Positions 53,893 through 63,611 of a DNA stretch of 64,000 nt are shown piece by piece (positions within the stretch are counted from its first letter, which is position 1; every line of letters begins with the position of its first letter). The notes under the pieces were generated by a model, which made no database searches, had not been told where the DNA came from, and worked only from the letters and a program-made list of their open reading frames with translations. Source of the stretch: Methylophilus sp. 5 (GTDB lineage Bacteria; Pseudomonadota; Gammaproteobacteria; Burkholderiales; Methylophilaceae); assembly GCF_000515275.1 (NCBI RefSeq), contig NZ_KI911560.1, positions 2,780,124 to 2,844,123 of the forward strand, given 5' to 3'. Made by a program: the position numbers and the translations under genes.

Positions 53893-56880
53893 TTAAGCAA
53901 TTTTTGCAAGCAATTCGCTGGCTCGCTGCTGCTGGCGCTCACCGCCCTCAGCCAGCACCTCGTCAATTAACTCTTTGGCCCCCACCACATCTTCCATGTC
54001 GATATAGGCCTGAATCAAGTCTAACTTGGTATTCACCTCTTCCGGCTCATCGGCTATAGACTCAGTGCTTGCTACAGAAGCTTCTGCAACATCCAGAGAG
54101 ATTTCAGGAAAAGCCACATGATCGCCCGCAACGTCTACAGCAGGCGACTCATTCAAGAGTGCCTCAGCAGAGCCCAGGCTGATTTCCTCAATCTCCAGAC
54201 CATCATCTGCCGCCTGTTCAGCCTTGTCACCACTCGGGCTACCCAGCTCAAGCGACAATTCAGGCAAAGACTCAAATACAGCATCATCAGTAGACAGCGT
54301 TTGCTCACCAGTGGTGGCTGACAATGTGCTAATGCTAGCGTCGGCGCGTTGGATTTCATCTTCTAAATTAAGAGAAGGCAAATCCAATGCTTTAGGTGTT
54401 AGCGCCAGATCAGTGTCAACGCTTAAACCATCTTTTAAATCATCACTAGTTAAATCATCAGTAGCAGATTCTACAGCGGCAGCACGTTCAACCTCAACAC
54501 CAGGTTCAACTTCGAAACCGGGCTCCACCTCAAAACGCACTGTCTCTGCAGCTTGAGCAAGCTCATCTGCCGGCGCGAGTGAACTTGGCTGTGTGTTTAA
54601 AAACTCAAGCGCTGTCTCACTTGCATCAGGTGCAGGCATATTAACTGACAGCGCATCTACATCACTCAAGGCCGTTGGCTTATCAGCTACAAAGGCCATA
54701 CTGACTTCTTCTGCGGCAACGCTAGCTGTGCGCTCAGCGAGCGTCTCTGGCTCAGCGCTGGCCGCAGCCACAGCTTCTGAAGCCCCATCAAACTCCAACG
54801 CAGGTGCTTCAAAGTTAAAGTGATAAGCATCCTCTTCGTTTGGCGCTTCCGTCACGGGCAACGCGACCGCTGCAGCTGATGTGGCGACGTCAATAGCCGC
54901 ATCACCAGCTGCTGATGGCACGCTTTGATACAAGGCATTTTCTGGATCCAGCTTCTGACCCATGACGCTGACTTTTGACCAAGTCGCATCAGCAGGGCCC
55001 GCTTTGGCATAAACGTCGCTGGCGAGTGACTCAAACGCGACTTTATTGCCCGTCGTTTGATAAATCTCCAGCAATTTTAATTTAAGCTCCTGACGCTCAG
55101 GGTCTTTTTGAATCGCGTCTTTGAGAATCTCCTCAGCTTGTGCATCACGGCCATACGCCATGTATACCTCGGCCTCGGCAATCGGGTCTACGTCATGCGA
55201 ATCTATCATGCCGCCAACACCACTTTGAGAGAAGTCGGTCAGAAAAGAGGTATCGCCAGAAGCCGCCGCTTGAGTATCACCAAATACCGTATTGTTCTGC
55301 ATCTCGGTCGCGGGTGACGTCACAATCACGTCTTCAAAGTTATCAATCTGTTTTTTACGACGAATACGGATCAACGCCCATACACAAAGCAGCACAGGCA
55401 ATGCAATCAATGCCAATGGCAACACCGGGCTGATATTTTTCAAACGCTCTAGCAACACATGCATAAATGACGGCTGCTGCACGGCAACCTCAGTTACAGG
55501 CGCTTCGGCAGGCAGTTCAGGCTTGACTGGCTCGGCAACAGGTGCCGGCTTGGCTTCTACAACAGGCGCTGACGGCACAACTGGTTGTGTCACAGCTGGC
55601 GTGCTGGCTTGTTCAGCAGGTTTTTCCTCAGTGGCTGCTTTTGGCGCTACTTTAGCGTCAGCAGCAGCCTGGGCAGCATTTTTCTCTGCTTGCGCCATGG
55701 CGCTATTTTTCATCTCCATCAGCTTTTTCATGTCTGCGACTTGTTTTTCCAGCGCAGCGGCACGAGATTGCTCTTCTTTGATGGCATTAGCCTTGGCGGT
55801 AGCGTCTTCTTGCGCCGCAGTCGCAGAGGCTTTAGCAGCAGCTTTGTCCGCTTGCGTGGTCGACTTTTCGTCACCGGCAGACAACTTCAAGACATCTTTA
55901 CCCGCTTTGGCTTGAGGCACAGGCTTTTCACCTGCGGCGCCAATTTTGCCTGCAGACTGCTGCGTATTGCCGCCTGTTTGGCTGGGTGCTGTTTCTTTAA
56001 CAACTTTTGCCAGCGAGTTTTTATAGGCTTGCCAATTGGTCGCATGCTCGGCAATCAAACTTTTTGCCTGCGGCCGGCTCACACTGTTCAACGTTGCCTG
56101 GTCTGGCATGCGAATAATCTTGCCGACCTTTAAGCGGTTCATGTTTCTACCATCAAACGCTTGCTGATTCGACTGATACAGCGCTGCCAGCATTTGCTCT
56201 ACGCTGACATTGTCAGGCTTCATTTGTCTGGCAATCGCATATAAAGTATCTCCACGCTCGGTGGTTAATGCATCGTCTGTGTTGGCAGATTCCTCCGCAA
56301 CAGTTTGCTTAGGGGCAGGCTTTGCTACCACTGGCTTGGCCTGCACTGGCTTTCTGGCTTCTGGCGCAGTGTTCTGCGTGGTGTCACGTGCAACAGCCGC
56401 TGCGGCATTGTTGCTAGGCGCAGCTACTTCTGTCTGGCCGGTCACCGGCAATCCGGCAGATTCAGACACATAATTAGAGTTAAAACCAGGCGGGTCAAGC
56501 AGCAAGGTATACTCTTTGACCAGGCGGCCAGTTGGCCAATCCACCTGAATCAGCATGTCCAGGAAAGCCTCTGTAATCGGTTGTGAGCTGGTCAGTTTGA
56601 GGATGGGCTGACCTTTAGTATTGTTGCCGACTTCAATTTTAATAAAAGGATAAGAAGCAGGTTTTTCCAGCATCTGGTCCTGATAGACCTGCTCGCTGGC
56701 CAACGCCGCCTGAATGCTATTGAGCTCTGCAGGCGTGACTGCCAGCAGCTCAATTTCCGCATTGAGCGGCTCACCCAGTTTCGAGCTTGAAATCATGCTC
56801 CCCAAACCGGCGGCATGCACCGAAAGGGCCGTACTCAAACTCAAGGCAAAGGCTATTTTTTTTAATTGAAATTTACTCAC
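53893..56880 (-). CDS. fimV: FimV/HubP-family pole-organising protein
   Basis: A 995-residue protein. The signal peptide (about 1-23) ends VHA|AGLG. The conserved N-terminal FimV domain follows to about 140 (LGEPLNAEIELLAV). A LysM-like domain (about 205-255, TERGDTLYAIARQM) binds peptidoglycan. A coiled-coil Ala/Lys/Glu region (about 340-410), a membrane segment (VLPLALIALPVLLCVWALI, about 480-500) and a long acidic cytoplasmic region follow. The C-terminal TPR-like FimV domain is at VNTKLDLIQAYIDMEDVVGA. The family organises cell poles and supports type IV pili and twitching. The start is GTG with AAGGG seven bases upstream. The acidic region has a small EVEPG repeat. Confidence 0.93.
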   Translation of the reverse strand: MSKFQLKKIAFALSLSTALSVHAAGLGSMISSSKLGEPLNAEIELLAVTPAELNSIQAALASEQVYQDQMLEKPASYPFIKIEVGNNTKGQPILKLTSSQPITEAFLDMLIQVDWPTGRLVKEYTLLLDPPGFNSNYVSESAGLPVTGQTEVAAPSNNAAAAVARDTTQNTAPEARKPVQAKPVVAKPAPKQTVAEESANTDDALTTERGDTLYAIARQMKPDNVSVEQMLAALYQSNQQAFDGRNMNRLKVGKIIRMPDQATLNSVSRPQAKSLIAEHATNWQAYKNSLAKVVKETAPSQTGGNTQQSAGKIGAAGEKPVPQAKAGKDVLKLSAGDEKSTTQADKAAAKASATAAQEDATAKANAIKEEQSRAAALEKQVADMKKLMEMKNSAMAQAEKNAAQAAADAKVAPKAATEEKPAEQASTPAVTQPVVPSAPVVEAKPAPVAEPVKPELPAEAPVTEVAVQQPSFMHVLLERLKNISPVLPLALIALPVLLCVWALIRIRRKKQIDNFEDVIVTSPATEMQNNTVFGDTQAAASGDTSFLTDFSQSGVGGMIDSHDVDPIAEAEVYMAYGRDAQAEEILKDAIQKDPERQELKLKLLEIYQTTGNKVAFESLASDVYAKAGPADATWSKVSVMGQKLDPENALYQSVPSAAGDAAIDVATSAAAVALPVTEAPNEEDAYHFNFEAPALEFDGASEAVAAASAEPETLAERTASVAAEEVSMAFVADKPTALSDVDALSVNMPAPDASETALEFLNTQPSSLAPADELAQAAETVRFEVEPGFEVEPGVEVERAAAVESATDDLTSDDLKDGLSVDTDLALTPKALDLPSLNLEDEIQRADASISTLSATTGEQTLSTDDAVFESLPELSLELGSPSGDKAEQAADDGLEIEEISLGSAEALLNESPAVDVAGDHVAFPEISLDVAEASVASTESIADEPEEVNTKLDLIQAYIDMEDVVGAKELIDEVLAEGGERQQQRASELLAKIA

Positions 56881-57013
56881 CGATTAACCCTTATTCATTC
56901 ATGGCGTTTGTCAAAATAGCATCATTCAGACAGCCACGCAAGCGCGCCCAGGCGGCTTTGGAGCAATAAATACACCGATTTGAAGCTATAGTCCTCATTA
57001 AACAGGATTATAT

Positions 57014-57071
57014 AAAAAGCAAAAGCCCGAAAAGACCATGATTTCATTAATAAATCATGGCTTTACGGGCT
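57014..57071 (-). terminator. Intrinsic terminator downstream of asd
   Basis: Reading leftward, a long imperfect stem (AGCCCGTAAAG-CCATGATTT pairing with AAATCATGG-TCTTTTCGGGCT) is followed by a T-rich tract. It ends the asd transcript and lies 18 bases after its stop. Confidence 0.87.
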
Positions 57072-57088
57072 GCTAGTTAAACTATTAC

Positions 57089-58201
57089 TTAAGCTTCAAC
57101 CAGAATTCTCAACATCCGACGCAATGGCTCTGCTGCGCCCCACAATAACTGGTCACCCACGGTAAAGGCTGACAGGTATTCACCACCCATCGCCAACTTG
57201 CGCAAACGACCCACCGGAGTGGTTAAGGTGCCTGTAATCGCCGCAGGGGTAAGCTCAGTCACACTATCCACACGCTGATTCGACACCACCTTGGCCCACT
57301 CATTGGCTTCAGACAGCATCTGGTGAATTTCATCCATAGGCACATCTTGACGCAACTTGATGGTGAGCGCCTGTGAATGGCAGCGCATGGCGCCGATGCG
57401 TACACACAAGCCATCAATCACAATCGGATTGACTTCACGACCTAAAATCTTGTTGGTCTCTACGCCACCCTTCCATTCTTCTTTGCTTTGGCCATTGCCC
57501 AGGTCTTTATCAATCCATGGAATCAAGCTGCCAGCCAGTGGCACGCCAAAGTTAGCGGTTGGCAAGGCTTCACTGCGGATAATATCTGCCACGGTTTTGT
57601 CGATCTGCAAAATGGCAGAAGCCGGGTCTGCCAGCAACCCAGCCACTGAAGCATTGATTACACCCATCTGGTTAATCAGCTCGCGCATATTTTGTGCACC
57701 AGCGCCTGACGCCGCCTGATACGTCATTGAGGTCGCCCATTCAACCAGGTCCGCCTTGAACAAACCATTGAGTGCCATCAACATCAATGACACGGTACAG
57801 TTGCCGCCAATCCAGTTTTTGCCACCATTGGCCAATGCATCTTTAATGACATGCATATTGACCGGGTCTAACACAATGACGGAGTCTTGCTCCATGCGTA
57901 AGGTTGAGGCCGCATCAATCCAGTGCCCGTTCCAGCCGGTTGCACGCAATTGTGGGAACACCTCGCTGGTGTAATCACCACCCTGACAGGTGACGATCAC
58001 ATCCATCTGGCGCAAGGCGTCAATATTTTTGGCATCTTTGAGCGCAGGGGAGTCTTTGCCTACTTTAGGCGCAGCACCACCCGTTTGCGAGGTGGTAAAA
58101 AACTGCGGTTCAATCTCGGCAAAATCGTTTTCCTGCATCATGCGCTGCATCAGCACAGATCCAACCATGCCGCGCCAGCCTACAAACCCTACTTTTAACA
58201 T
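57089..58201 (-). CDS. asd: Aspartate-semialdehyde dehydrogenase
   Basis: A 370-residue NADPH enzyme of the aspartate family pathway (lysine, threonine, methionine, diaminopimelate). The NADP-binding start [20 protein letters not shown] and the catalytic Cys in [17 protein letters not shown] (about 136) are intact, as is the substrate and hydride site region [12 protein letters not shown]. The frame extends to ATG 58228, but ATG 58201 aligns with the family start (E. coli MKNVGFIGWRGM). It precedes fimV and follows the entericidin-like gene by 44 bases; the leu genes lie further upstream. Confidence 0.96.
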   Translation of the reverse strand: MLKVGFVGWRGMVGSVLMQRMMQENDFAEIEPQFFTTSQTGGAAPKVGKDSPALKDAKNIDALRQMDVIVTCQGGDYTSEVFPQLRATGWNGHWIDAASTLRMEQDSVIVLDPVNMHVIKDALANGGKNWIGGNCTVSLMLMALNGLFKADLVEWATSMTYQAASGAGAQNMRELINQMGVINASVAGLLADPASAILQIDKTVADIIRSEALPTANFGVPLAGSLIPWIDKDLGNGQSKEEWKGGVETNKILGREVNPIVIDGLCVRIGAMRCHSQALTIKLRQDVPMDEIHQMLSEANEWAKVVSNQRVDSVTELTPAAITGTLTTPVGRLRKLAMGGEYLSAFTVGDQLLWGAAEPLRRMLRILVEA

Positions 58202-58245
58202 AGTGACTCGATATTTCAGCCGGAGCATCCGGCATTAACAATAAA

Positions 58246-58365
58246 TTATTTGGAAGATTTCTGAACAGCTTCACCGGCCTGCTCAATATCTTTACCCATC
58301 CCGTTAATCGTGTTGCAGCCTGCTAATACCATCACTGCCAACAACACTGCCATCCACTTCGTCAT
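58246..58365 (-). CDS. Entericidin A/B-family small lipoprotein
   Basis: A 39-residue open frame below usual size cutoffs. It encodes a lipoprotein signal peptide MTKWMAVLLAVMVLAGC with lipobox LAGC at Cys17, then NTINGMGKDIEQAGEAVQ, the classical EcnA/EcnB mature sequence. E. coli entericidins form an antidote/toxin pair affecting membrane integrity. Many proteobacteria keep a single copy of unknown role, as here. The ATG is preceded by GGGAGACAAAGC, a good ribosome-binding site. It lies between yajQ (17 bases upstream) and asd and is probably cotranscribed. Confidence 0.88.
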   Translation of the reverse strand: MTKWMAVLLAVMVLAGCNTINGMGKDIEQAGEAVQKSSK

Positions 58366-58382
58366 GCTTTGTCTCCCGATGA

Positions 58383-58877
58383 CTAATCTCTAAAATTACC
58401 GTATTTCAAAGGGAAATCGGTAATGCTTTTTTTCACGAACGCAATCGCCTCTTGCAGTACATCACGTTTAGCACCGTTCACGCGCACCGTATCGCCCTGA
58501 ATGCTGGCCTGCACTTTCATGCCGCTGTCTTTAATCAGCTTGGTGATTTTTTTGGCCAGATCACTATCAATGCCATCACGCACATGCAACTCTTGCTTTA
58601 CCTTGTTGCCTGACACTTTTTGCACGTCTTTGTGCTCCAGGCGCTTGGAAGACTCAGGCTCTTTTTTCTCCATGGCTGGCAACAGAATGTCTTTCACCTG
58701 GTCCAGCTGAAAGTCATTGTCCCCAAACAAGGTGATCACCTTGTCTTTTTCGTTAAACTCAATTTTGGCCGACGTGCTTTTGAAGTCATAACGATTGGTA
58801 ATCTGCTTGATCGAAGCATCAATCGAATTTTTCAAACTCACCATATCGACTTCAGATGTAATATCAAAGCTTGGCAT
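58383..58877 (-). CDS. yajQ: YajQ-family nucleotide-binding protein
   Basis: A 164-residue protein of the DUF520 family, with MPSFDITSEVDMVSLKNSID at the N-terminus, RYDFKSTSAKIEFNEKDK next, and KSITDFPLKYGNFRD at the C-terminus. Two ferredoxin-like halves are expected. Relatives bind nucleotides, and the Xanthomonas member is reported to bind cyclic di-GMP and affect transcription. It lies between a palindromic intergenic element (upstream) and the entericidin-like gene. The role here is unknown. Confidence 0.95.
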   Translation of the reverse strand: MPSFDITSEVDMVSLKNSIDASIKQITNRYDFKSTSAKIEFNEKDKVITLFGDNDFQLDQVKDILLPAMEKKEPESSKRLEHKDVQKVSGNKVKQELHVRDGIDSDLAKKITKLIKDSGMKVQASIQGDTVRVNGAKRDVLQEAIAFVKKSITDFPLKYGNFRD

Positions 58878-58897
58878 ATTTTAGACCTCAAAAGCGA

Positions 58898-58967
58898 CGG
58901 CAGGACAAGACGTAAGCGCGCAGGCAGTACATTCAGTACAACAAGCGCTTGCAACGCGGTCCTGCCG
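58898..58967. repeat. Palindromic intergenic element, copy 1 (GTAC-N5-GTAC centre)
   Basis: Outer arms CGGCAGGAC (58898) and GTCCTGCCG (ending 58967) pair perfectly, with a further imperfect inner pairing around AAGCGC. The centre is GTAC-ATTCA-GTAC followed by AACAAG. It lies between ppnP and yajQ. The same centre and layout recur at 60487-60616. Confidence 0.75.
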
Positions 58968-58978
58968 AGCAATCACAA

Positions 58979-59290
58979 TTATTCGAAGTGGCAGACGTAG
59001 TCTACCGTTTCTACGACTTCAATATCAAAACTGGAATTTCCAGGCACAGTAAACTTCTCACCGCCTTGATAGGTGGTCCAGTGATCTTCGTCTTTCTGAC
59101 GCACCTTGCACACGCCGTCATTAATTTCCATCAGCTCAGGTGAGGCGGTATTAAAAGTTAACGTGCTAGGGAAAATCACACCCACCGTACAGCGTGTGCC
59201 GTTTGGAAACAGAACGGTGTGACTCACACATTTGCCGTCAAAATAGACGTTGGCTTTCTTTTTTACACTGACATTATCAAATTGTGCCAT
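58979..59290 (-). CDS. ppnP: Pyrimidine/purine nucleoside phosphorylase
   Basis: A 103-residue cupin-fold protein (YaiE/DUF1255 family) that phosphorolyses a broad range of nucleosides. It begins [19 protein letters not shown] and has [19 protein letters not shown], then [16 protein letters not shown] near the end; the length is standard. It lies 87 bases after leuB, with no clear terminator between, so it may be on the leu transcript or have its own promoter. Confidence 0.93.
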   Translation of the reverse strand: MAQFDNVSVKKKANVYFDGKCVSHTVLFPNGTRCTVGVIFPSTLTFNTASPELMEINDGVCKVRQKDEDHWTTYQGGEKFTVPGNSSFDIEVVETVDYVCHFE

Positions 59291-59377
59291 TTTTAAATTC
59301 CTAATAAATACTAGTTACGACTATATCTTAAAAACTGCGCGAGAGGGATGCAGTACCATTCGCCTGCACAGCGAGTG

Positions 59378-60448
59378 TTACATGGCAGCGACGATCTGGT
59401 CACCCATCTCAGAGCAAGAAACACGTTTGGTGCCCTCTTCGTAAATATCGCCAGTACGGTAACCTGCAGCCAATACTTTTTTCACCGCGTTTTCAATGCG
59501 GGTCGCGGCAGTTTCGTTATCAAAGCTGTAACGCAACATCATGGCAACAGACAAAATTGTCGCAATCGGGTTGGCCAGGTTTTTACCAGCGATATCCGGT
59601 GCCGAGCCATGTGATGGCTCATACAAGCCTTTTTTGCTTTCGTTCAATGAAGCAGACGCCAACATACCAATTGAGCCGGTTAGCATAGAGGCTTCATCAG
59701 ACAAGATGTCACCGAAGATGTTACCGGTCACCATCACGTCAAATTGTTTTGGATTGCGGATCAGCTGCATGGCGGCGTTGTCGACGTACATATGGCTCAA
59801 TTCCACTTCTGGATATTCTTTGGCCACATCAATGACGATCTCTTTCCAGAACTCGGTGGTTTCCAGCACATTGGCTTTGTCTACCGAGCACAGTTTTTTG
59901 CCACGTTTCATGGCAATTTCAAACGCCACATGCGCAATACGGCGTACTTCTGGCTCGCTGTAAATCATGGTGTTAAAGCCTTCGCGCACGCCCTGCTCGT
60001 TAGTGCGCATACCGCGTGGCTGGCCAAAATACACGTCACCGGTTAGTTCGCGCACGATCATGATGTCCAGGCCTGCCACCACTTCTGGTTTCAAAGTTGA
60101 GGCGTTTGCCAACTCTGGAAACAATACGGCTGGACGCAAGTTAGCGAACAGGCCCAAGTCTTTACGAATGGCCAGCAAACCACGCTCTGGGCGCAACGGG
60201 CGATCAAGATTGTCATACTGTGGACCACCGACAGCCCCTAACAATACAGCATCGGCTTTACGACAGACTTCCTGCGTGAATTCAGGATATGGATGACCAA
60301 ACTGGTCATAAGCCTGGCCGCCCAGTGGCGCTTCAGTAAAGGTCATGTCCAGACCTTCTTTTTTCAACACTTCGAGCACGCGCAAGGCCTGCGCAATAAT
60401 TTCGGGGCCGATGCCATCACCAGGCAATACAGCGATATTTAATGCCAT
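59378..60448 (-). CDS. leuB: 3-isopropylmalate dehydrogenase
   Basis: A 356-residue NAD-dependent oxidative decarboxylase of leucine synthesis. It has [20 protein letters not shown] at the start, [13 protein letters not shown], the substrate arginines in [20 protein letters not shown] and [14 protein letters not shown], and the metal-binding [12 protein letters not shown] and [18 protein letters not shown]. Length is typical. It is the third gene of leuC-leuD-leuB, separated from leuD by 171 bases holding a palindromic element. Confidence 0.98.
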   Translation of the reverse strand: MALNIAVLPGDGIGPEIIAQALRVLEVLKKEGLDMTFTEAPLGGQAYDQFGHPYPEFTQEVCRKADAVLLGAVGGPQYDNLDRPLRPERGLLAIRKDLGLFANLRPAVLFPELANASTLKPEVVAGLDIMIVRELTGDVYFGQPRGMRTNEQGVREGFNTMIYSEPEVRRIAHVAFEIAMKRGKKLCSVDKANVLETTEFWKEIVIDVAKEYPEVELSHMYVDNAAMQLIRNPKQFDVMVTGNIFGDILSDEASMLTGSIGMLASASLNESKKGLYEPSHGSAPDIAGKNLANPIATILSVAMMLRYSFDNETAATRIENAVKKVLAAGYRTGDIYEEGTKRVSCSEMGDQIVAAM

Positions 60449-60486
60449 TATCTTTCCTAACTTTAATATTTAATCATGATAAAAGC

Positions 60487-60616
60487 CCTTATAAACCGTC
60501 GTGAGCGATTGAATGGCTAGGCGCCCGGCGCACAGAAACCGCAATGTACATAGAGTACAATAAGATTTCGAGCACCGCGTAACAACGCCAATCCATCGCG
60601 CAGCAGGTTTATAAGG
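60487..60616. repeat. Palindromic intergenic element, copy 2 (GTAC-N5-GTAC centre)
   Basis: A 130-base imperfect palindrome. The outer arms CCTTATAAACC (60487) and GGTTTATAAGG (ending 60616) pair perfectly, and inner arms GCGATTGAATGGC and GCCAATCCATCGC pair with a few mismatches. The centre is GTAC-ATAGA-GTAC followed by AATAAG. It fills the gap between leuD and leuB and ends three bases before the leuD stop codon. Confidence 0.78.
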
Positions 60617-60619
60617 TTT

Positions 60620-61258
60620 TTATGCGAACAACCAGGGTTGCGCAGCCTTATGTTTCTCTTCAAACGCCTTGATTTCTTCTGCGTGCTGCAAAGTCAGACC
60701 GATTTCATCCAGGCCATTGAGTAGATTGTGCTTACGGGTTGGCGTAATCTCAAAACTGAATGAGTGACCAGACGGCGTGGTCACCGTTTGAGCCACTAAG
60801 TCCACATTTAACGTGTAGCCTTCATTCGCCAGACACTCTTTGAACAGGCTATCGACCTGCTCGCCAGAGGCGACAATTGGCAAAATGCCGTTTTTGTAGC
60901 AGTTATTAAAGAAAATATCAGCAAAACTAGGCGCAATAATCACGCGAAAACCTTGATCCTCGATTGCCCACGGTGCGTGTTCGCGCGAAGAGCCACAGCC
61001 AAAGTTATCGCGTGCCAGCAATACCTGCGCGCCTTGATAGCGCGGCTGGTTAAGCACAAAGTCTTTGTTGAGCGGACGTGTGCTGCAATCCATGCCTGGC
61101 TCACCGTAATTGGTATAACGCCACTCATCAAACAGATAAGGGCCAAAGCCAGAGCGCTTGATCGACTTTAAAAACTGTTTCGGGATAATGGCATCGGTAT
61201 CGACGTTGGCGCGGTCGAGTGGACAGGCCAGCCCGCTTAATGTAGTAAATGCTTTCAT
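60620..61258 (-). CDS. leuD: 3-isopropylmalate dehydratase small subunit
   Basis: A 212-residue swivelling-domain subunit that completes the isopropylmalate isomerase with LeuC. It shows [21 protein letters not shown] near the start, [20 protein letters not shown] and [16 protein letters not shown]. Length is normal. It follows leuC by 12 bases with AGGAG before the ATG. Confidence 0.98.
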   Translation of the reverse strand: MKAFTTLSGLACPLDRANVDTDAIIPKQFLKSIKRSGFGPYLFDEWRYTNYGEPGMDCSTRPLNKDFVLNQPRYQGAQVLLARDNFGCGSSREHAPWAIEDQGFRVIIAPSFADIFFNNCYKNGILPIVASGEQVDSLFKECLANEGYTLNVDLVAQTVTTPSGHSFSFEITPTRKHNLLNGLDEIGLTLQHAEEIKAFEEKHKAAQPWLFA

Positions 61259-61270
61259 AAAGTTCTCCTC

Positions 61271-62677
61271 TTATGCGCTGCGCACATCCACAAAGTGACC
61301 GGCAATCGCGGCCGCAGCAGCCATTTCCGGGCTGACCAGGTGGGTACGCCCGCCTGGGCCCTGACGGCCTTCAAAGTTACGGTTAGAGGTAGAGGCACAA
61401 CGCTCGCCCGGGCTCAATCGGTCTGCGTTCATCGCCAGACACATCGAGCAGCCTGGCTCGCGCCACTCAAAACCGGCTTCAATAAAAATCTTGTCCAAGC
61501 CTTCTGCTTCTGCCTGGCGCTTCACCTGGCCAGAGCCTGGCACTACCATCGCCAGTTTGATATTGCTGGCGACTTTTTTACCTTTGGCGACACCGGCAGC
61601 AGCCCGCAAATCTTCAATACGTGAGTTAGTGCAAGAGCCGATAAAAATCTTGTCCAGTTGAATCTGATCAAGCGGTGTATTTGCAGCCAGCCCCATGTAT
61701 TTGAGGGCGTTTTCGATACTGGTGCGCTTGGTCGCATCTGTTTCTGTGGCCGGATCAGGCACGGTAGCACCGATCGGCAGCACTTGCTCGGGCGAAGTGC
61801 CCCAAGTGACTTGTGGTGCAATCTCGGCACCATTCAAGCTCACCACGGTGTCATAGGTGGCATCAGCATCAGATGTCAGCGTGTTCCAGTAAGCCACCGC
61901 CGTTGCCCAATGCTCCGCTTTAGGTGCATGCAAACGCCCTTCCAGGTATGCCGCCGTTTTTTCGTCGGGGGCGACCAAGCCAGCGCGCGCGCCTGCTTCA
62001 ATGGCCATATTACACAGCGTCATGCGGCCCTCCATCGACAAGCCACGAATCACTTCGCCGCCAAACTCAATGGCGTAACCTGTGCCACCAGCCGTACCGA
62101 TTTTGCCGATAATCGCCAGCGCGACGTCTTTTGCCGTTACACCTTTGCCTAATTGGCCATCTACACGCACCAGCATGCTTTTGGATTTTTTAGCTACCAG
62201 TGTTTGTGTCGCCATCACGTGCTCGACCTCAGAGGTGCCGATACCATGTGCCAGAGCACCAAAGGCGCCATGAGTCGAGGTGTGGCTATCACCACAGACC
62301 ACGGTCATGCCTGGCAAGGTGGTGCCATTTTCAGGCCCAATGACGTGAATAATGCCTTGATCTTTGTTTTTAAACGGAAAATACACCAGGGCACCAAACT
62401 CCTTGATGTTGTTATCCAGTGTTTCCACCTGCAGGCGTGAGATCGGGTCTTCAATGCCTTTGTCCCAGTCTTTGGTCGGCGTATTGTGGTCAGGGTTGGC
62501 CACAATGCTGGAGTTGCGCCATGGTTTACGGCCTGCAATACGCAGCCCTTCAAACGCCTGCGGGCTGGTGACTTCATGTACCAGATGACGGTCGATATAA
62601 ATCAAACAGGTGCCGTCCGCCTCTTCACGCACCACATGCGATTCCCACAATTTGTCGTACAGCGTTTTGCTTGCCAT
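61271..62677 (-). CDS. leuC: 3-isopropylmalate dehydratase large subunit
   Basis: A 468-residue aconitase-family enzyme with a 4Fe-4S cluster. Cluster cysteines lie in [15 protein letters not shown] and in [32 protein letters not shown] is the usual substrate block. The frame opens further to 62701, but ATG 62677 with AAAGGA six to seven bases upstream gives the standard [11 protein letters not shown] start. It is the first gene of leuCDB and is divergent from the regulator at 62797. Confidence 0.98.
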   Translation of the reverse strand: MASKTLYDKLWESHVVREEADGTCLIYIDRHLVHEVTSPQAFEGLRIAGRKPWRNSSIVANPDHNTPTKDWDKGIEDPISRLQVETLDNNIKEFGALVYFPFKNKDQGIIHVIGPENGTTLPGMTVVCGDSHTSTHGAFGALAHGIGTSEVEHVMATQTLVAKKSKSMLVRVDGQLGKGVTAKDVALAIIGKIGTAGGTGYAIEFGGEVIRGLSMEGRMTLCNMAIEAGARAGLVAPDEKTAAYLEGRLHAPKAEHWATAVAYWNTLTSDADATYDTVVSLNGAEIAPQVTWGTSPEQVLPIGATVPDPATETDATKRTSIENALKYMGLAANTPLDQIQLDKIFIGSCTNSRIEDLRAAAGVAKGKKVASNIKLAMVVPGSGQVKRQAEAEGLDKIFIEAGFEWREPGCSMCLAMNADRLSPGERCASTSNRNFEGRQGPGGRTHLVSPEMAAAAAIAGHFVDVRSA

Positions 62678-62796
62678 GACTGTTCCTTTCTTACCACGCA
62701 AATATTGATAAACCTTGCGCAGAATACCGAAGTTTCAATACCCTTACAAGAATACAGTTTATACTAGTATTAAGACTAATAGGATAAGCAAATCAA
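62678..62796. promoter_or_regulatory. Divergent promoter region between leuC and the XRE regulator
   Basis: The 119-base AT-rich gap must contain both promoters. A self-complementary ATACTAGTAT at 62761-62770 lies 27 bases before the regulator start and could be an operator, possibly for autoregulation. No clear -35/-10 pair was fixed. Confidence 0.35.
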
Positions 62797-63588
62797 ATGG
62801 ATACGAGACGCCAGGAACTGGCTGAATTTTTACAAGCGATGCGTCAACGCGGATCACCGGAAGAGTTCGGCTTTCCTTCAGGTTCGCGGCGGCGCACACA
62901 AGGCTTACGCCGTGAAGAAGTGGCGCAACTGGCCAGCATCAGCGCCACCTGGTACACCTGGATAGAACAGGCACGCGAGGTCAATGTCTCCGCCGAAGCA
63001 CTGGATAGGCTTGCGTCTGCGCTTAAACTCAGTAAATCAGAACGCAGCTATTTATTTGATATGGCAGACAGGCGCGACCCACACGCCCATCAAAGCGAGG
63101 TCGATACCGCGCCTGAAACATTGGTGACCATGCTGGCACAGATCCAGATCCCCGCCTACATTATGGGCCGCACCTGGGATATCTTGGCCTGGAATCAAGC
63201 AGCCGGCGCCTTGTTTACCGGTTTGCTCGATGTGGCGTGGCCACACCCTCAGCGCCCCAACCTGCTACGTTTTGTCTTTACCAACCCGCAAGCAAGGCAG
63301 TTCGTTTACAATTGGGATATGCGCGCGCGCAGACTGGTCGCAGAGTTTAGGGCAGATTGTCGCTCGCGATTAGAGGAACCAGAAGTGCAGCAATTGGTCA
63401 GTGAATTAAGTGCCAGCGCGGAGTTTACACAATTTTGGAAGCAACATGACGTGCTGGAAAGACAAGGCGGCCAGCGAGAATTCCAGCATCCAGCACATGG
63501 GCTGATACACTTTCAACAAGTCACGCTAAGGCCTGTTGAGCAGGAACAGCTAAAACTGGTGCTGTTGCAGCCAGCCAAGAGCGCATAA
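62797..63588 (+). CDS. XRE-family transcriptional regulator with MmyB-like ligand domain
   Basis: A 263-residue regulator. The N-terminal helix-turn-helix (about 8-80) has RELAEFLQAMRQRGSPEEFG-like sequence, RTQGLRREEVAQLASISATW and YTWIEQAREVNVSAEALDRL. The C-terminal half (about 110-255) resembles the PAS-like MmyB ligand-binding domain, with IMGRTWDILAWNQAAGALF and a late QHPAHGLIHFQQVTL. Such proteins often bind a fatty acid-like or other small ligand. It is transcribed in the same direction as pagP, which starts 23 bases after its stop, so it may sense or control envelope lipid state; that is inference. AGGA precedes the ATG at rather long spacing. Confidence 0.9.
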   Translation: MDTRRQELAEFLQAMRQRGSPEEFGFPSGSRRRTQGLRREEVAQLASISATWYTWIEQAREVNVSAEALDRLASALKLSKSERSYLFDMADRRDPHAHQSEVDTAPETLVTMLAQIQIPAYIMGRTWDILAWNQAAGALFTGLLDVAWPHPQRPNLLRFVFTNPQARQFVYNWDMRARRLVAEFRADCRSRLEEPEVQQLVSELSASAEFTQFWKQHDVLERQGGQREFQHPAHGLIHFQQVTLRPVEQEQLKLVLLQPAKSA

Positions 63589-63611
63589 CACCTACACCCT
63601 TAAAAATTGAT

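Noticed and set aside
55292..55915. 207-residue open frame antisense to fimV
   Set aside because: It mirrors the Ala/Lys/Glu-rich low-complexity coding of fimV and has a composition (Ala/Ser/Thr-rich) typical of a shadow frame. No ribosome-binding site and no family features.
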